From NCBI RefSeq assembly GCF_019904255.1, contig NZ_CP063203.1, forward strand, positions 2,541,001 through 2,605,000: 64,000 nt of DNA, written 5' to 3'. Shown piece by piece: positions 8,792 through 17,715 of the stretch (positions are counted from its first letter, which is position 1; the number at the start of each line of letters is the position of its first letter). A model generated the notes under the pieces. That model did no database searches and had not been told where the DNA came from. It saw nothing but the letters and a program-made list of their open reading frames with translations. Position numbers and translations under genes: made by a program. Source of the DNA: Marixanthomonas sp. SCSIO 43207 (GTDB lineage Bacteria > Bacteroidota > Bacteroidia > Flavobacteriales > Flavobacteriaceae).

Positions 8792-8858
8792 AAAACTATT
8801 GGTTAAACAAGGTGCTTCTACTCGCCTGGGTATAACCTAAATGATTACAGAAAAAACT

Positions 8859-10172
8859 ATGAAGAACCTTCTATCCCTCTTGGTTGTTGCGGTACTTTTA
8901 ACCAACTGCCAAACAGAAAATCAACATTCAAACGTTGTTACTTCAGACATACAAAACTTCTGGGAAGCCTATGACAAAATACAGACTACGCAAGATTCGG
9001 TTCTGCAGTATGCATACCTTGATAGTTTATATTTTCAAAGAGGTACGTTGGGATTAGAAGGTATACGGCAAGCTCGAAATTATACACCACAAGCATATAT
9101 AGATGCCATCAACAACTATCCTAAGTTTTGGAATTCGGTACGAAATAACACCTTGAAGGCAGACTCGTATCGAGATGAAATACAGAAAGGACTTGAAAAG
9201 GTAAAACAACTATACCCAGACTTAAAACCAAACAAAATATACTTTACCATTGGTGCATTGCGTACCGGGGGCACTTATCTAGACAGCTTGGCGCTTATAG
9301 GTAGTGAGATGGCTTTTGCCGATGAACATACGGTCGCTACAGAGTTTCCGGTAGCTATCCAAAAAGGTAGACAGACGTATTTTAACCAAAACCCAATAGA
9401 TGATGTGGTGTTTTTGGCTATACAAGAATTTGTACACACACAACAAAAACCATTTGTGCATAATCTTCTTTCTTATTGTTTGCACGAAGGGGTGGGTGAT
9501 TTTGTTGCGTATACGGCATTAGACCTAAAACCCAATTTGCCAGCCATTACATATGGAAAACAACATAAGGCAGTCAAAGAAAAATTTGAAACAGAAATGT
9601 TTTATATAAACAACCAAAACAAATGGCTATGGAGTGATGCTCCTAATGAATTTGGTGTAAGAGATTTGGGGTATTACATTGGTTATCAAATTTGTGAAAA
9701 CTATTACAAGCAAGCAGAAGATAAAAAGGAAGCCATTAAAACCATGATTGAGCTTGATTATGAAAATGAATCACAAATTGAAGCGTTTGTAGAAAAGACT
9801 GCTTTCTTTTCAGCTTCTTTAGAAGCATTGCACCAAGCCTTTGAAGCTAGACGACCTTATGTTACCGGTATAGATCAATTTAAAAACAATAGTGATGCTG
9901 TAAGTACCGATATTAAACAGATAACCGTAACATTTTCCAGACCTTTAAATGGATATAATACCGGAGTAGATTATGGAGATTTGGGTGAAAATGCCTTTCC
10001 TAAAAACGATATTAACGGTAGGTATTGGTCACAAGATCACGCATCGTGGACCATACCCGTGGATCTAGAGCCTAACAAAACTTATCAATTGTATATTACT
10101 AATAACTTCAGAACACAAGATGACATTCCTTTAAAACCGTATTTAATTGAGTTTAAAACAAAGGATGAATAA
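8859..10172 (+). CDS. Lipoprotein with DUF2268-like peptidase domain and C-terminal Ig-like domain
   Basis: I chose the ATG at 8859 over 8841 because it gives a clean lipoprotein signal (MKNLLSLLVVAVLLTNC). The middle part has the look of the DUF2268/GldB-like peptidase group, with QEFVHTQQK and later SYCLHEGVGDFVAY; a plain HExxH zinc motif is absent, so activity is uncertain. The last 95 or so residues (DIKQITVTFSRPL to YLIEFKT) resemble an SbsA-type Ig-like domain. It is anchored in the periplasm or on the outer surface. The family call is by resemblance only. Confidence 0.5.
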   Translation: MKNLLSLLVVAVLLTNCQTENQHSNVVTSDIQNFWEAYDKIQTTQDSVLQYAYLDSLYFQRGTLGLEGIRQARNYTPQAYIDAINNYPKFWNSVRNNTLKADSYRDEIQKGLEKVKQLYPDLKPNKIYFTIGALRTGGTYLDSLALIGSEMAFADEHTVATEFPVAIQKGRQTYFNQNPIDDVVFLAIQEFVHTQQKPFVHNLLSYCLHEGVGDFVAYTALDLKPNLPAITYGKQHKAVKEKFETEMFYINNQNKWLWSDAPNEFGVRDLGYYIGYQICENYYKQAEDKKEAIKTMIELDYENESQIEAFVEKTAFFSASLEALHQAFEARRPYVTGIDQFKNNSDAVSTDIKQITVTFSRPLNGYNTGVDYGDLGENAFPKNDINGRYWSQDHASWTIPVDLEPNKTYQLYITNNFRTQDDIPLKPYLIEFKTKDE

Positions 10173-10315
10173 TACTACATAGGTGAACCTTTACAAAAGT
10201 TAGTGCCTATGGTAGCTTGAAGTAATCGCTTACCTCCCTTCTCTTACACTACCATAACAAACTGTATGCTTGTAAGTTATAAAAAAAAATAATCACTATC
10301 TTTAGGTATCTATTT

Positions 10316-10339
10316 ACAGCTTCAGTTTGCTGAAGCTGT
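10316..10339. other. Perfect 10-bp stem-loop in the leader of the next gene
   Basis: Two 10-base arms, ACAGCTTCAG and CTGAAGCTGT, flank the loop TTTG. It lies in a 277-bp gap, 111 bp before the lipoprotein gene at 10450. No T-run follows, so it is not a typical terminator. It could be an operator or an RNA structure in the 5' leader. Confidence 0.6.
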
Positions 10340-10449
10340 TAGTACTTTGGTGAGATAGGATATCTATCGAGCAGTGCATTCAGAATATAACTTATTAAAT
10401 AGCTAGTTAAAGAGTATAGACAAGTCGTGTAACCTATAAACAAAAGAAT

Positions 10450-10995
10450 ATGAAAAAAATGTTTGCAATTTTTACCGTGGTACTTTTATTACTTTCATGC
10501 AATGAAATAGAGAAAAAACCTAATATCACCGCCACGAAAGAAATAAGTAACGGACAAACTGAACAAGAAATCTGGAATGCAATTGAAGGCCGGTTCAATT
10601 CATGGAAAGATAATGACTTTGACATGTACATGGGGTATCATCATCCTGAATGGAGAAAGTGGGCTTCACAAGAGAATGAATTAACTACTAAAGAACAAAT
10701 GGGTGAATTTTGGAAAATTATGAAAGCTGAAGAAGAGTGTTTAGAAATGGAGGTTACCCCTATAGCTATTAAAATAATGGAGGATGGAAAATCAGCTATT
10801 GCTCACTACACCCACACGGAAACGTTCACTTACCACGGAGAAGATATGCCAGATGGAAGAACGAAGGGAAATACATTTAGAGGTACGTTAAGGTGGAGTG
10901 ACTTTATGGTAAAAGAAAAAGGAAAATGGTTTGTAATTGGAGGACATAGAGACATGAGCATGCCTGAAGGTAAACTAATTCAAGTTAATGATTAA
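10450..10995 (+). CDS. SnoaL-like / DUF4440-type lipoprotein
   Basis: This 181-residue protein starts with a lipoprotein signal (MFAIFTVVLLLLSC, Cys at 17). The mature protein has an NTF2-like layout: helix EQEIWNAIEGRFNSWKDNDFD, a histidine- and tryptophan-rich loop (YHHPEWRKW), then strands ending RWSDFMVKEKGKWFVIGGHRD. This is close in type to DUF4440/nuclear-transport-factor-2-like proteins. It is likely a periplasm-facing binding protein; the ligand is unknown. A hairpin lies in its leader. Confidence 0.6.
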   Translation: MKKMFAIFTVVLLLLSCNEIEKKPNITATKEISNGQTEQEIWNAIEGRFNSWKDNDFDMYMGYHHPEWRKWASQENELTTKEQMGEFWKIMKAEEECLEMEVTPIAIKIMEDGKSAIAHYTHTETFTYHGEDMPDGRTKGNTFRGTLRWSDFMVKEKGKWFVIGGHRDMSMPEGKLIQVND

Positions 10996-11199
10996 GTCAA
11001 GAGACTTAGCTTCATTAAACTAATAACAATAGATAAGCTTTCTAAAATTGTTTAAAGTCAAAACTACTACTTTTAATACTTCGCTAACGCTTAGTTACCA
11101 TTGGTGTGTAATAATAATACGCTAAACATACACAAAAATTTTTCTATCTTTAATTGCAAAAAAACATTTTAACAATACAATAGTACATCTAGTTGAGTA

Positions 11200-11988
11200 A
11201 TGGCTTATAAAAAGTTAAAGTATTGGTTTGATAAAGACTTAGCTATGTTATTAGCTGATAAGTTAGTTGCTATTGACCCTACATTTAACACAACTTCTTT
11301 TATTCAGAATATAGAAGGACAACTAGATACGCTGGAATTAAAAGACCGAGTTGAAGCATTTGCTGATGAATTATACCACAGTTATGACACTAATTACAGT
11401 AACGGTCTTTCAAAGTTAGTAGCTATATTAGGTCCGGAAATTAAAAGTGAAACAGGTATGTTTTCTACATATTACTGGATAATGCCCATTGCAAAATATG
11501 TAGAAAAATACGGTCTCCACGATTTTACCATATCCATAAAAGCCATAGAAGAAATTACCAAGCGCAATACTGGTGAATACGCTATACGCCCCTATATAAC
11601 TAATCATAAAGACAAAACACTAGAATATATAAAGCGTTGGTCTACCAGTTCAAACTTTCATTTAAGAAGACTAGCAAGTGAAGGTGTAAGACCCAGACTA
11701 CCATGGGCAAAAAAGCTCGATGTGTTTATAGAAAATCCTCGACCTATTATTCCTATTTTGAATACGATGAAAGATGACCCTTCAAGGTATGTTCAAAAAT
11801 CTGTAGCCAATTGCTTAAACGATATTCTGAAGGATAATTTTGATATAGGTAAAGAAATAATTGAACAGTGGAATCACGCAGATATAGGCAAAGAACGAAA
11901 ATGGATTATCAAACACGCCCTTAGAAATTTCATAAAATCTGAAGATACATGGGCGCTCAGTATTATTAACAATAAAACCAACGTATAA
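11200..11988 (+). CDS. AlkD-like DNA alkylation repair protein (HEAT-repeat)
   Basis: The 262-residue helical protein matches the DNA alkylation repair (AlkD / COG4335-like) family: helical repeats with DRVEAFADELYHS, RNTGEYAIRPYI, SSNFHLRRLASEGVRPRLPW, and DDPSRYVQKSVANCLND. The family members are HEAT-like DNA glycosylases that remove bulky or positively charged alkylated bases. There is no signal peptide, so it acts in the cytoplasm. It precedes a DUF1579-like exported protein by 17 bp and may be cotranscribed with it, though the two have no evident functional link. Confidence 0.75.
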   Translation: MAYKKLKYWFDKDLAMLLADKLVAIDPTFNTTSFIQNIEGQLDTLELKDRVEAFADELYHSYDTNYSNGLSKLVAILGPEIKSETGMFSTYYWIMPIAKYVEKYGLHDFTISIKAIEEITKRNTGEYAIRPYITNHKDKTLEYIKRWSTSSNFHLRRLASEGVRPRLPWAKKLDVFIENPRPIIPILNTMKDDPSRYVQKSVANCLNDILKDNFDIGKEIIEQWNHADIGKERKWIIKHALRNFIKSEDTWALSIINNKTNV

Positions 11989-12005
11989 ACTTAAAAAACC
12001 AACGT

Positions 12006-12512
12006 ATGAAACGTATTTACACACTTATTTTTATGATGGTATTGTCAAGTACCGCATTCTCTCAAAATTCTGAAACAGATGAATTGATACAGTCTAAAAT
12101 GAAACAACTCAGTTTTATGACCGGTGACTGGAAAGGCAGTGGATGGATGCTCGGCAAGAATGGAAAATCAGAATTTAATCAAACCGAAAAAATTCACTAC
12201 AAACTAGATTCTACTGCCATTTTAATTGAAGGCAAAGGAAAATCAAACGGAAAGGTCGTTCACGATGCGCTTGCTATACTTACCTATGATAAAAACAAAG
12301 AGCAGTATTCGTTTCGCTCCTACCTACCAAGCGGAATGAATGCAGAGTTTAAAGCAGAAGTGATAGATAATAAATTATATTGGTATCCTAATGATAACGT
12401 TCGCTATGTCATCTGGTTGAACGAAAACGGACAGTGGTATGAAACAGGCGAGTACAAAAAAGGAGAAACCTGGAATCAATTTTTTGAAATGACCCTTGAT
12501 CGAGACGAGTAA
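12006..12512 (+). CDS. Exported DUF1579-like beta-barrel protein
   Basis: This 168-residue protein has a cleavable signal (MKRIYTLIFMMVLSSTAFSQ). The mature region begins with FMTGDWKGSGWM, then alternating strands (IHYKLDSTAILIEGKGKS, QYSFRSYLPSG, LYWYPNDNVRYVIWL). The opening MTGDWKGxG motif is typical of DUF1579/lipocalin-like proteins found next to Bacteroidota hydrolases. The ligand and function are unknown. Confidence 0.55.
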   Translation: MKRIYTLIFMMVLSSTAFSQNSETDELIQSKMKQLSFMTGDWKGSGWMLGKNGKSEFNQTEKIHYKLDSTAILIEGKGKSNGKVVHDALAILTYDKNKEQYSFRSYLPSGMNAEFKAEVIDNKLYWYPNDNVRYVIWLNENGQWYETGEYKKGETWNQFFEMTLDRDE

Positions 12513-12671
12513 TTGTAAAAGTTTTTAAAGGTTATATTTATTGTTTGTATAAAACAATGATATCCTTAACTAGTTACTAGTTGTATTCATAAAAAGTAGT
12601 ATCCTTACATTACCTATTGATAGACAGGTTATATATGTACATTATCTTAGTATCATCAATATTATAAACCT

Positions 12672-13706
12672 ATGACAAAAAAGAAAACCAAGCGGGTTCT
12701 CAAGCTGTTTCTCATTGTAGCATCTATAACCTCTCTGTTCTTTGTTCCTTGGACGTTGGTAAAAGCCTGGATACTCCCCTTACCCGATACCATTGAAGAA
12801 CAAATGGATGAAGCCCTAGCATATGACTTTGAGGGGATGATAGTCTATATAGATCAATCCGGTAAAGCTCCTCAACAGTATGCTGCCGGTTGGCACAATA
12901 GAGAAACCAAAACAGCTGCAAAACCCCAAGCGTTGTTTAAAATTGCCAGCATCAGTAAATTATATGACGCGGTAGCTCTTACCAAATTGGTTCACAAGGG
13001 GCGTATTTCACTAGATAAAACTATTGCCGATTACCTTCCTGAACTTGTAGGTAAAATTGAATATGCCAAAGAAATAACCTTACGAATGATGGTACAACAC
13101 AGAAGTGGTTTACCTAATTTTACAGATACACCCGATTTTTGGTCAGCACCAACAGCTTCTTATGAAGAAAGCCTCGCTTTAATCCTAAATAAACCTGCAG
13201 ACTTTAAACCCGATGAAGACTATGCATATTGCAATACCAATTATTTAATACTCAACAAAATAATGGATAATGCATTGGGGTATGATACATTTCGATTTAT
13301 TAAAGAAGAAGTTTTAATTCCTCATAACCTTAGCAATACGTATAATTCGGTGTTGGATGTAGCTGCAGAAGATATAATGAGTGGCTACCATATAGGTCAT
13401 TCAAGTGATTTAAAAATGGCTGACCCTAATATAAGTATGGTGGCAACAGCAGAAGACGTAGGGATTTTTTTAAGAGCCTTACATGATGGATCTGTATTTA
13501 AAGACGAAGAAAAAGAAATATATGCTTCGTTATATGAGTTTGAGCATGCCGGTTGGGTGCCGGGTTATCAGAGTTTTGCCAACTATTATGAAGATATTGA
13601 TGCTGTAGTGGTACAATTCTACAATACAACAGACCCCAAACTCATCAACTGGAACCTGTCTGAAATAATAAACAAGCGATTGTATAAAATTTTAAAGAGA
13701 CAGTGA
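12672..13706 (+). CDS. Beta-lactamase-fold serine hydrolase, membrane-anchored
   Basis: The 344-residue protein has an uncleaved-looking N-terminal membrane segment (residues about 10-30) and a class C serine hydrolase domain. Motifs are SISK (93-96), YCN (186-188) and HAG (in FEHAGWVPG), the last standing for KTG/HxG. It is probably a periplasmic esterase or peptidase with an unknown substrate. It is the third hydrolase of this fold in the accessory region, after 5369 and 7712. Confidence 0.75.
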   Translation: MTKKKTKRVLKLFLIVASITSLFFVPWTLVKAWILPLPDTIEEQMDEALAYDFEGMIVYIDQSGKAPQQYAAGWHNRETKTAAKPQALFKIASISKLYDAVALTKLVHKGRISLDKTIADYLPELVGKIEYAKEITLRMMVQHRSGLPNFTDTPDFWSAPTASYEESLALILNKPADFKPDEDYAYCNTNYLILNKIMDNALGYDTFRFIKEEVLIPHNLSNTYNSVLDVAAEDIMSGYHIGHSSDLKMADPNISMVATAEDVGIFLRALHDGSVFKDEEKEIYASLYEFEHAGWVPGYQSFANYYEDIDAVVVQFYNTTDPKLINWNLSEIINKRLYKILKRQ

Positions 13707-13779
13707 TTTATAGGTTAGAGATAATTTATAAAAATACTCTATATTGATGAATTGTTTTTAATATCAAAACACCCAATAT

Positions 13780-14838
13780 ATGAATCGATTTATAGTTTGC
13801 TTTTGTCTTTGTATAGGATATACTATTCTAGCACAATCAAATGCAGAAATAGCTTTATCAAATGCAAAAAAAGCAATAAAATTAATGGATGAAGGAAAAA
13901 TAAATGAGAGTATTGTCATGCTTCAGGAAAGTGAAAAACTAGATCCTGAAAATTATATCTATCCTTATGAAATTGCCTATGCAAAAATTTTACAAGATAA
14001 ACATGAAGAAGCTATTGATATTTTAGAACGAATTGAAACATATGATTCAATAAATAGCCAAGTTTATCAAGCTTTAGGTAACAGTTATAGTTATTTAGGA
14101 AATCCTGACAAGGCCCTTGAAAAATATGATGAAGGACTAAATAAATTTCCAAATGCGGGAAATTTACATTTGGAAAAAGGAAATATTTATAGTCAACAAA
14201 AAAAATATTCTGAAGCAATTAAAAACTATAAAACGGGTATAACAGTAGATCCAATGTTTCCATCCAATTATTACCAACTTGCTTCTTTATACCTTAACTC
14301 TAATGATAAGTTAAGCGGTTTGATTTACGGAGAAATATTCATGAATATAGAACGAACTACTTCAAGAACTCAAGAAGTTAGTGAATGGCTTTTTCATACT
14401 TATAAGGAGTCTATAAAATTTAAAGAAAACTCTTCCGAAGTTAATTTTTGTGATATTGTAATTGACGGTGATCAAGTTTTAAAAGGCAATCTAGAAGCAC
14501 CATTTTGTATGGTATTTGAAAAAAACGTATTGCTATCATTAATTGGTAAAGAAAAGGTTGACCTTACATCCTTGTCTCAAATACGAATTGATTTTTTAAA
14601 TAACTATTTTAATGAAGATTATAAAACCCATCCAAATGTTTTATTTAGCTACCACAAAGAATTAATGGATAATGGCCTTTTTAATGCTTACAACCATTAT
14701 ATTTTTCAAATAGCTGTACCCAATCAGTTTGATACTTGGCTTAATTCTCATAAAACTGAGTTTGATGATTTTGTTGATTGGTATACTCAAGCAGAAAATA
14801 GCTTAAAAATTTCAAAAAACAATCTATTTATCAAATAG
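13780..14838 (+). CDS. Exported tetratricopeptide repeat protein
   Basis: A signal peptide (MNRFIVCFCLCIGYTILAQ) precedes at least four TPR units between residues 25 and 165 (for example QVYQALGNSYSYLGNPDKAL and NLHLEKGNIYSQQKKYSEAI). The C-terminal half is a globular domain without a motif that I recognise. TPR arrays bind proteins; the partner is unknown. Base composition is somewhat more AT-rich than in the neighbours. Confidence 0.75.
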   Translation: MNRFIVCFCLCIGYTILAQSNAEIALSNAKKAIKLMDEGKINESIVMLQESEKLDPENYIYPYEIAYAKILQDKHEEAIDILERIETYDSINSQVYQALGNSYSYLGNPDKALEKYDEGLNKFPNAGNLHLEKGNIYSQQKKYSEAIKNYKTGITVDPMFPSNYYQLASLYLNSNDKLSGLIYGEIFMNIERTTSRTQEVSEWLFHTYKESIKFKENSSEVNFCDIVIDGDQVLKGNLEAPFCMVFEKNVLLSLIGKEKVDLTSLSQIRIDFLNNYFNEDYKTHPNVLFSYHKELMDNGLFNAYNHYIFQIAVPNQFDTWLNSHKTEFDDFVDWYTQAENSLKISKNNLFIK

Positions 14839-14869
14839 TCATTTGAGTTAAGCTAATGGTTAAATAAAT

Positions 14870-14893
14870 TTTATCAACGTATAGCCGTTAAGC
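14870..14893 (+). repeat. attC-like right half-site (weak)
   Basis: ATCAACGTATAGCCGTTAAGC ends in GTTAAGC (14887-14893), which fits GTTRRRY and sits just before the decayed gene at 14904. No convincing left arm is visible, so this could be chance. Confidence 0.25.
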
Positions 14894-14903
14894 AAATATT
14901 ATT

Positions 14904-15414
14904 TTGGATTACTTAAAAGATAGGTTAGAAAAATTAAATTATAAAATTGTTCTAATTGAAACACTTGCTCTTTTTTCTATAATCATCGGCATTCAAAGAT
15001 TGTTTTTAGGATTTCAAGGAGATAGATTTAACGCAGTGTTGAGCAATGATACTGAAAAATATTATATATTAACATCAATTCCATAAAGTGATTTTTTCTT
15101 TAGACGTGGACTTTGGGCTTTGGCAGGTTTTGGAATTGGAATTGCATTAATTAGAAAAGTATCATTAATAAAGTTGATACAATTGCTACCTTTCTATAAA
15201 ATTTCATTGCATTTCCAACAGGAATAGTGATGGTATATTAAATGATTTTTTTAATATGTTTTGCTTTATGTTTGATAACGATTATAGTATATCTTTTATA
15301 ATTGGTGGGAGTATTATTACATTAGTAGGGTTATGCCTTTTATTAATGATCATACTTATAAAAAAAAGATATAAAGCTTATATAGAACACCCCAGATATA
15401 TTCTTATCTATTAG
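14904..15414 (+). pseudogene. Decayed small integral-membrane protein gene
   Basis: Frame 1 gives a TTG-started, 60-residue piece with one membrane segment (IVLIETLALFSIIIGIQRLF), then TAA at 15084. The same frame continues past the stop with GLWALAGFGIGIALIRKVS up to 15227. Two further hydrophobic pieces follow in the other two frames (MIFLICFALCLITIIVYLL from 15242; SISFIIGGSIITLVGLCLL from 15286 to TAG at 15414). The series of membrane segments broken by one stop and two frame changes suggests a degraded gene for a multi-pass membrane protein. Sequencing error is an alternative. The original family is not recognised. Confidence 0.45.
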
Positions 15415-15529
15415 ATACAGAATTTATCCATACCCCCTCAAACTAAAACTGTATTTTTAAGACTCAAAAAAAATATATAGGTATTAGAGTTAGTTGTAGC
15501 AACACCAAAATAAAGTAAGAGCATTTAAT

Positions 15530-16111
15530 ATGGACAAAAGGGTAAAAGCGTATCTATCAAGAGCAAAACAATGGAAAGAAGAAATGAAAATGCTTCGAGA
15601 GATTATAATAGATTGTGATGTTGAAGAAGACTTTAAATGGATGCATCCCTGTTACACAAATAAGGGTAAAAATATTGTTTTAATACACGGTTTTAAGGAG
15701 TATTGCGCTTTACTATTTCATAAAGGTGCTTTGTTAAAAGACAGCCAAGGTGTGCTTATTCAACAAACAAAAAATACGCAAGTTGCCAGACAGCTTCGTT
15801 TTGCTAGTGTAACTGAAATAGAAAAACAAAAACATATCATTAAAGATTATATAAACGAAGCAATCAAAAATGAACAAGAAGGTAAAGAAGTTGCATTGAA
15901 AAAAAATTCTGATTATGAAAAACCTGATGAGTTGCTTGCTGCTTTTAAAGAAGATAGTGATTTTGAAAAAGCATTTAATTCATTAACGCCAGGAAGACAA
16001 AGAGGATATTTACTTCATTTTACTAGCGCCAAACAGTCCAAAACTCGTGTATCGAGAATTGAAAAAGCAAAACATAAAATCTTTGACGGAAAAGGATATA
16101 ATGAGAGATAA
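15530..16111 (+). CDS. YdeI/OmpD-associated family protein (DUF1801-containing)
   Basis: The 193-residue protein has an N-terminal DUF1801-like domain (WKEEMKMLREIIIDCDVEEDFKWMHPCY, HGFKEYCALLFHKGALLKD) and a C-terminal YdeI-type segment (FNSLTPGRQRGYLLHFTSAKQSKTRVSRIEKA). This arrangement is that of the YdeI/OmpD-associated family, sometimes linked to bacteriocin or peptide tolerance; the mechanism is unknown. It is cytoplasmic. It ends 13 bp before a Crp-family regulator gene and is probably cotranscribed with it. Confidence 0.8.
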   Translation: MDKRVKAYLSRAKQWKEEMKMLREIIIDCDVEEDFKWMHPCYTNKGKNIVLIHGFKEYCALLFHKGALLKDSQGVLIQQTKNTQVARQLRFASVTEIEKQKHIIKDYINEAIKNEQEGKEVALKKNSDYEKPDELLAAFKEDSDFEKAFNSLTPGRQRGYLLHFTSAKQSKTRVSRIEKAKHKIFDGKGYNER

Positions 16112-16124
16112 ATAATATGTATTT

Positions 16125-16703
16125 ATGACAGTAGACACCACCAAAATAGCGTCTTTCTTTGATACAGAATATCCTCTAAACAAACATGGATTGCAAGAAT
16201 TGCTTAATTTATTCAGTGTACAAAATATTGAAAAGAACACTCAAGTATTATTAGAAAACACTCATGAAAAACAGTTGCGTTTTTTAAATAAAGGTACTAT
16301 TAGAGAATATTATACCGCTCACGATAAAGAGACAAACATAAACTTTTATAGCAAACCCCAGTTTATTACAGACTTAACCTCATTTATAAACACTACAACC
16401 ACCAAAAAGAATCAGGAGACCTTAACACCCGTAGAGGTATTGGTTATTGACAAAATACCCTTTACACAGCTTCTGGAAAAATATGACTGTGGAAAATCAT
16501 TTATTGATATGTCTTTTCAGAAATTATTAAAACAAAAAGAACTCTTTGAATACAACAGAGTGACCAAATCACCCGAAGAGTTGTATAATGAATTATGTAT
16601 CTACAAACCACATTGGTTACAAAACATCCCACAATATCACATTGCTTCGTATTTAAATATCACCCCCGAAACGTTAAGTAGAATTCGTAAACGTATTTCT
16701 TGA
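16125..16703 (+). CDS. Crp/Fnr family transcriptional regulator
   Basis: The 192-residue protein has an N-terminal cyclic-nucleotide-binding-like beta-roll region (LLENTHEKQLRFLNKGTIREYY) and a C-terminal helix-turn-helix ending in ASYLNITPETLSRIRKRIS, the usual shape of short Crp-family regulators in Flavobacteriaceae. The effector is unknown. It probably regulates neighbouring genes: the MBL-fold gene starts 58 bp downstream of its stop with its own promoter. Confidence 0.8.
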   Translation: MTVDTTKIASFFDTEYPLNKHGLQELLNLFSVQNIEKNTQVLLENTHEKQLRFLNKGTIREYYTAHDKETNINFYSKPQFITDLTSFINTTTTKKNQETLTPVEVLVIDKIPFTQLLEKYDCGKSFIDMSFQKLLKQKELFEYNRVTKSPEELYNELCIYKPHWLQNIPQYHIASYLNITPETLSRIRKRIS

Positions 16704-16735
16704 TTCAAATCAATGTAGTAAAAACTTCCCTACAC

Positions 16736-16743
16736 TACCTTTG
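16736..16743 (+). promoter_or_regulatory. Bacteroidota-type -7 promoter box for the MBL-fold gene
   Basis: TACCTTTG matches TAnnTTTG exactly and lies 18 bases before the ATG at 16762. No clear -33 TTTG is seen at the usual spacing. It supports the start at 16762 over an upstream in-frame TTG that lies within this box. Confidence 0.5.
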
Positions 16744-16761
16744 TTTCAAAGAAATATTATT

Positions 16762-17529
16762 ATGAAAATACATCACGTAAGAAACGCTACAATGGTTCTT
16801 GAAACCAATGATAAAGTTATTTTGATAGATCCTATGCTAGGTAAAAAAGGAACAGTAGGCCCTTCTTTTACATTGTTTAGATATAAACCAAAGCGCAATC
16901 CAATTGTTGATTTGCCAGCTAACATTATGGATATAATAAATAAAACAACTCATTGCTTACTTACACACCTTCACCCCGATCATCTAGATAGTGAAGCCGA
17001 ACGCTTTTTAAAGTCAAATAACATACCGATACTTTGCAGTATAAAGGATGAAGAAGCGCTTCGCAAAAAAGGACTGAATGTTTCACAAACAATTAGGTAC
17101 TGGGAGAAGTCAGATTTTTTGGGAGGAACTATAGAAGGTATCCCTGCAAAACACGGTTATGGTTTTATAGCCAAACCAATGGGAAATGTAATGGGCTTTT
17201 ACATAAAATTACCCAATGAAAAAACGATTTATATAAGTTCAGACACGATTTACACAGATGCAGTTGACAGCGTATTACGAGAGTACAAACCAGAAATAAG
17301 TGTTGTTGCAAGCGGACGAGCACAATTAGATCTTTTTAAACCATTGTTGATGACAATGGAAGACATCATTAAGTTTGTAAAAAATTCGCCATACAAAGTC
17401 ATTGCAAATCACCTAGAAGCGGTAAACCACTGCCCTATTACTAGAGAACAATTAATTACAGAATTAAAAAGAAACGGATTAATAGAAAAAGTCTCTGTAC
17501 CCCAAGATGGAGAAGTGATGGAATTTTAA
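16762..17529 (+). CDS. MBL-fold metallo-hydrolase (UlaG-like)
   Basis: The 255-residue protein has the metallo-beta-lactamase metal motif THLHPDH (H69, H71, D73, H74), a later SSDTIYTDA segment and the C-terminal ANHLEAVNHC. This pattern fits the UlaG-like subgroup, whose members hydrolyse lactones, phosphodiesters or other small substrates. The start was chosen at ATG 16762 because the -7 promoter box lies upstream and the typical N-terminal strand KIHHVRNATMVLE follows at once. It is cytoplasmic; the substrate is unknown. Confidence 0.8.
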   Translation: MKIHHVRNATMVLETNDKVILIDPMLGKKGTVGPSFTLFRYKPKRNPIVDLPANIMDIINKTTHCLLTHLHPDHLDSEAERFLKSNNIPILCSIKDEEALRKKGLNVSQTIRYWEKSDFLGGTIEGIPAKHGYGFIAKPMGNVMGFYIKLPNEKTIYISSDTIYTDAVDSVLREYKPEISVVASGRAQLDLFKPLLMTMEDIIKFVKNSPYKVIANHLEAVNHCPITREQLITELKRNGLIEKVSVPQDGEVMEF

Positions 17530-17715
17530 TGACGATTCAGAAATGAATACAAAATTAATTAAGAGTCGCATCTAATTAAATAGCTAGTAGTCATTAGTTA
17601 TTAATATTTATATTATCCCACTTCTATTCGTGATGGGTTTTATGGTGGGTCACATTGAATAAGTTCTAGCAAAATCATTAGTTTTATATTTCTTATCTTA
17701 TTATTTGTAACAGCA

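Noticed and set aside
8792..8858. Possible further attC-like site before the 8859 lipoprotein gene
   Set aside because: A GTATAACCT element is present, but there is no R box and no pairing arm at the expected distance.
14904..15086. 60-residue ORF as an intact gene
   Set aside because: Hydrophobic segments continue beyond its stop in the same and other frames, so it is better explained as the head of a broken gene.
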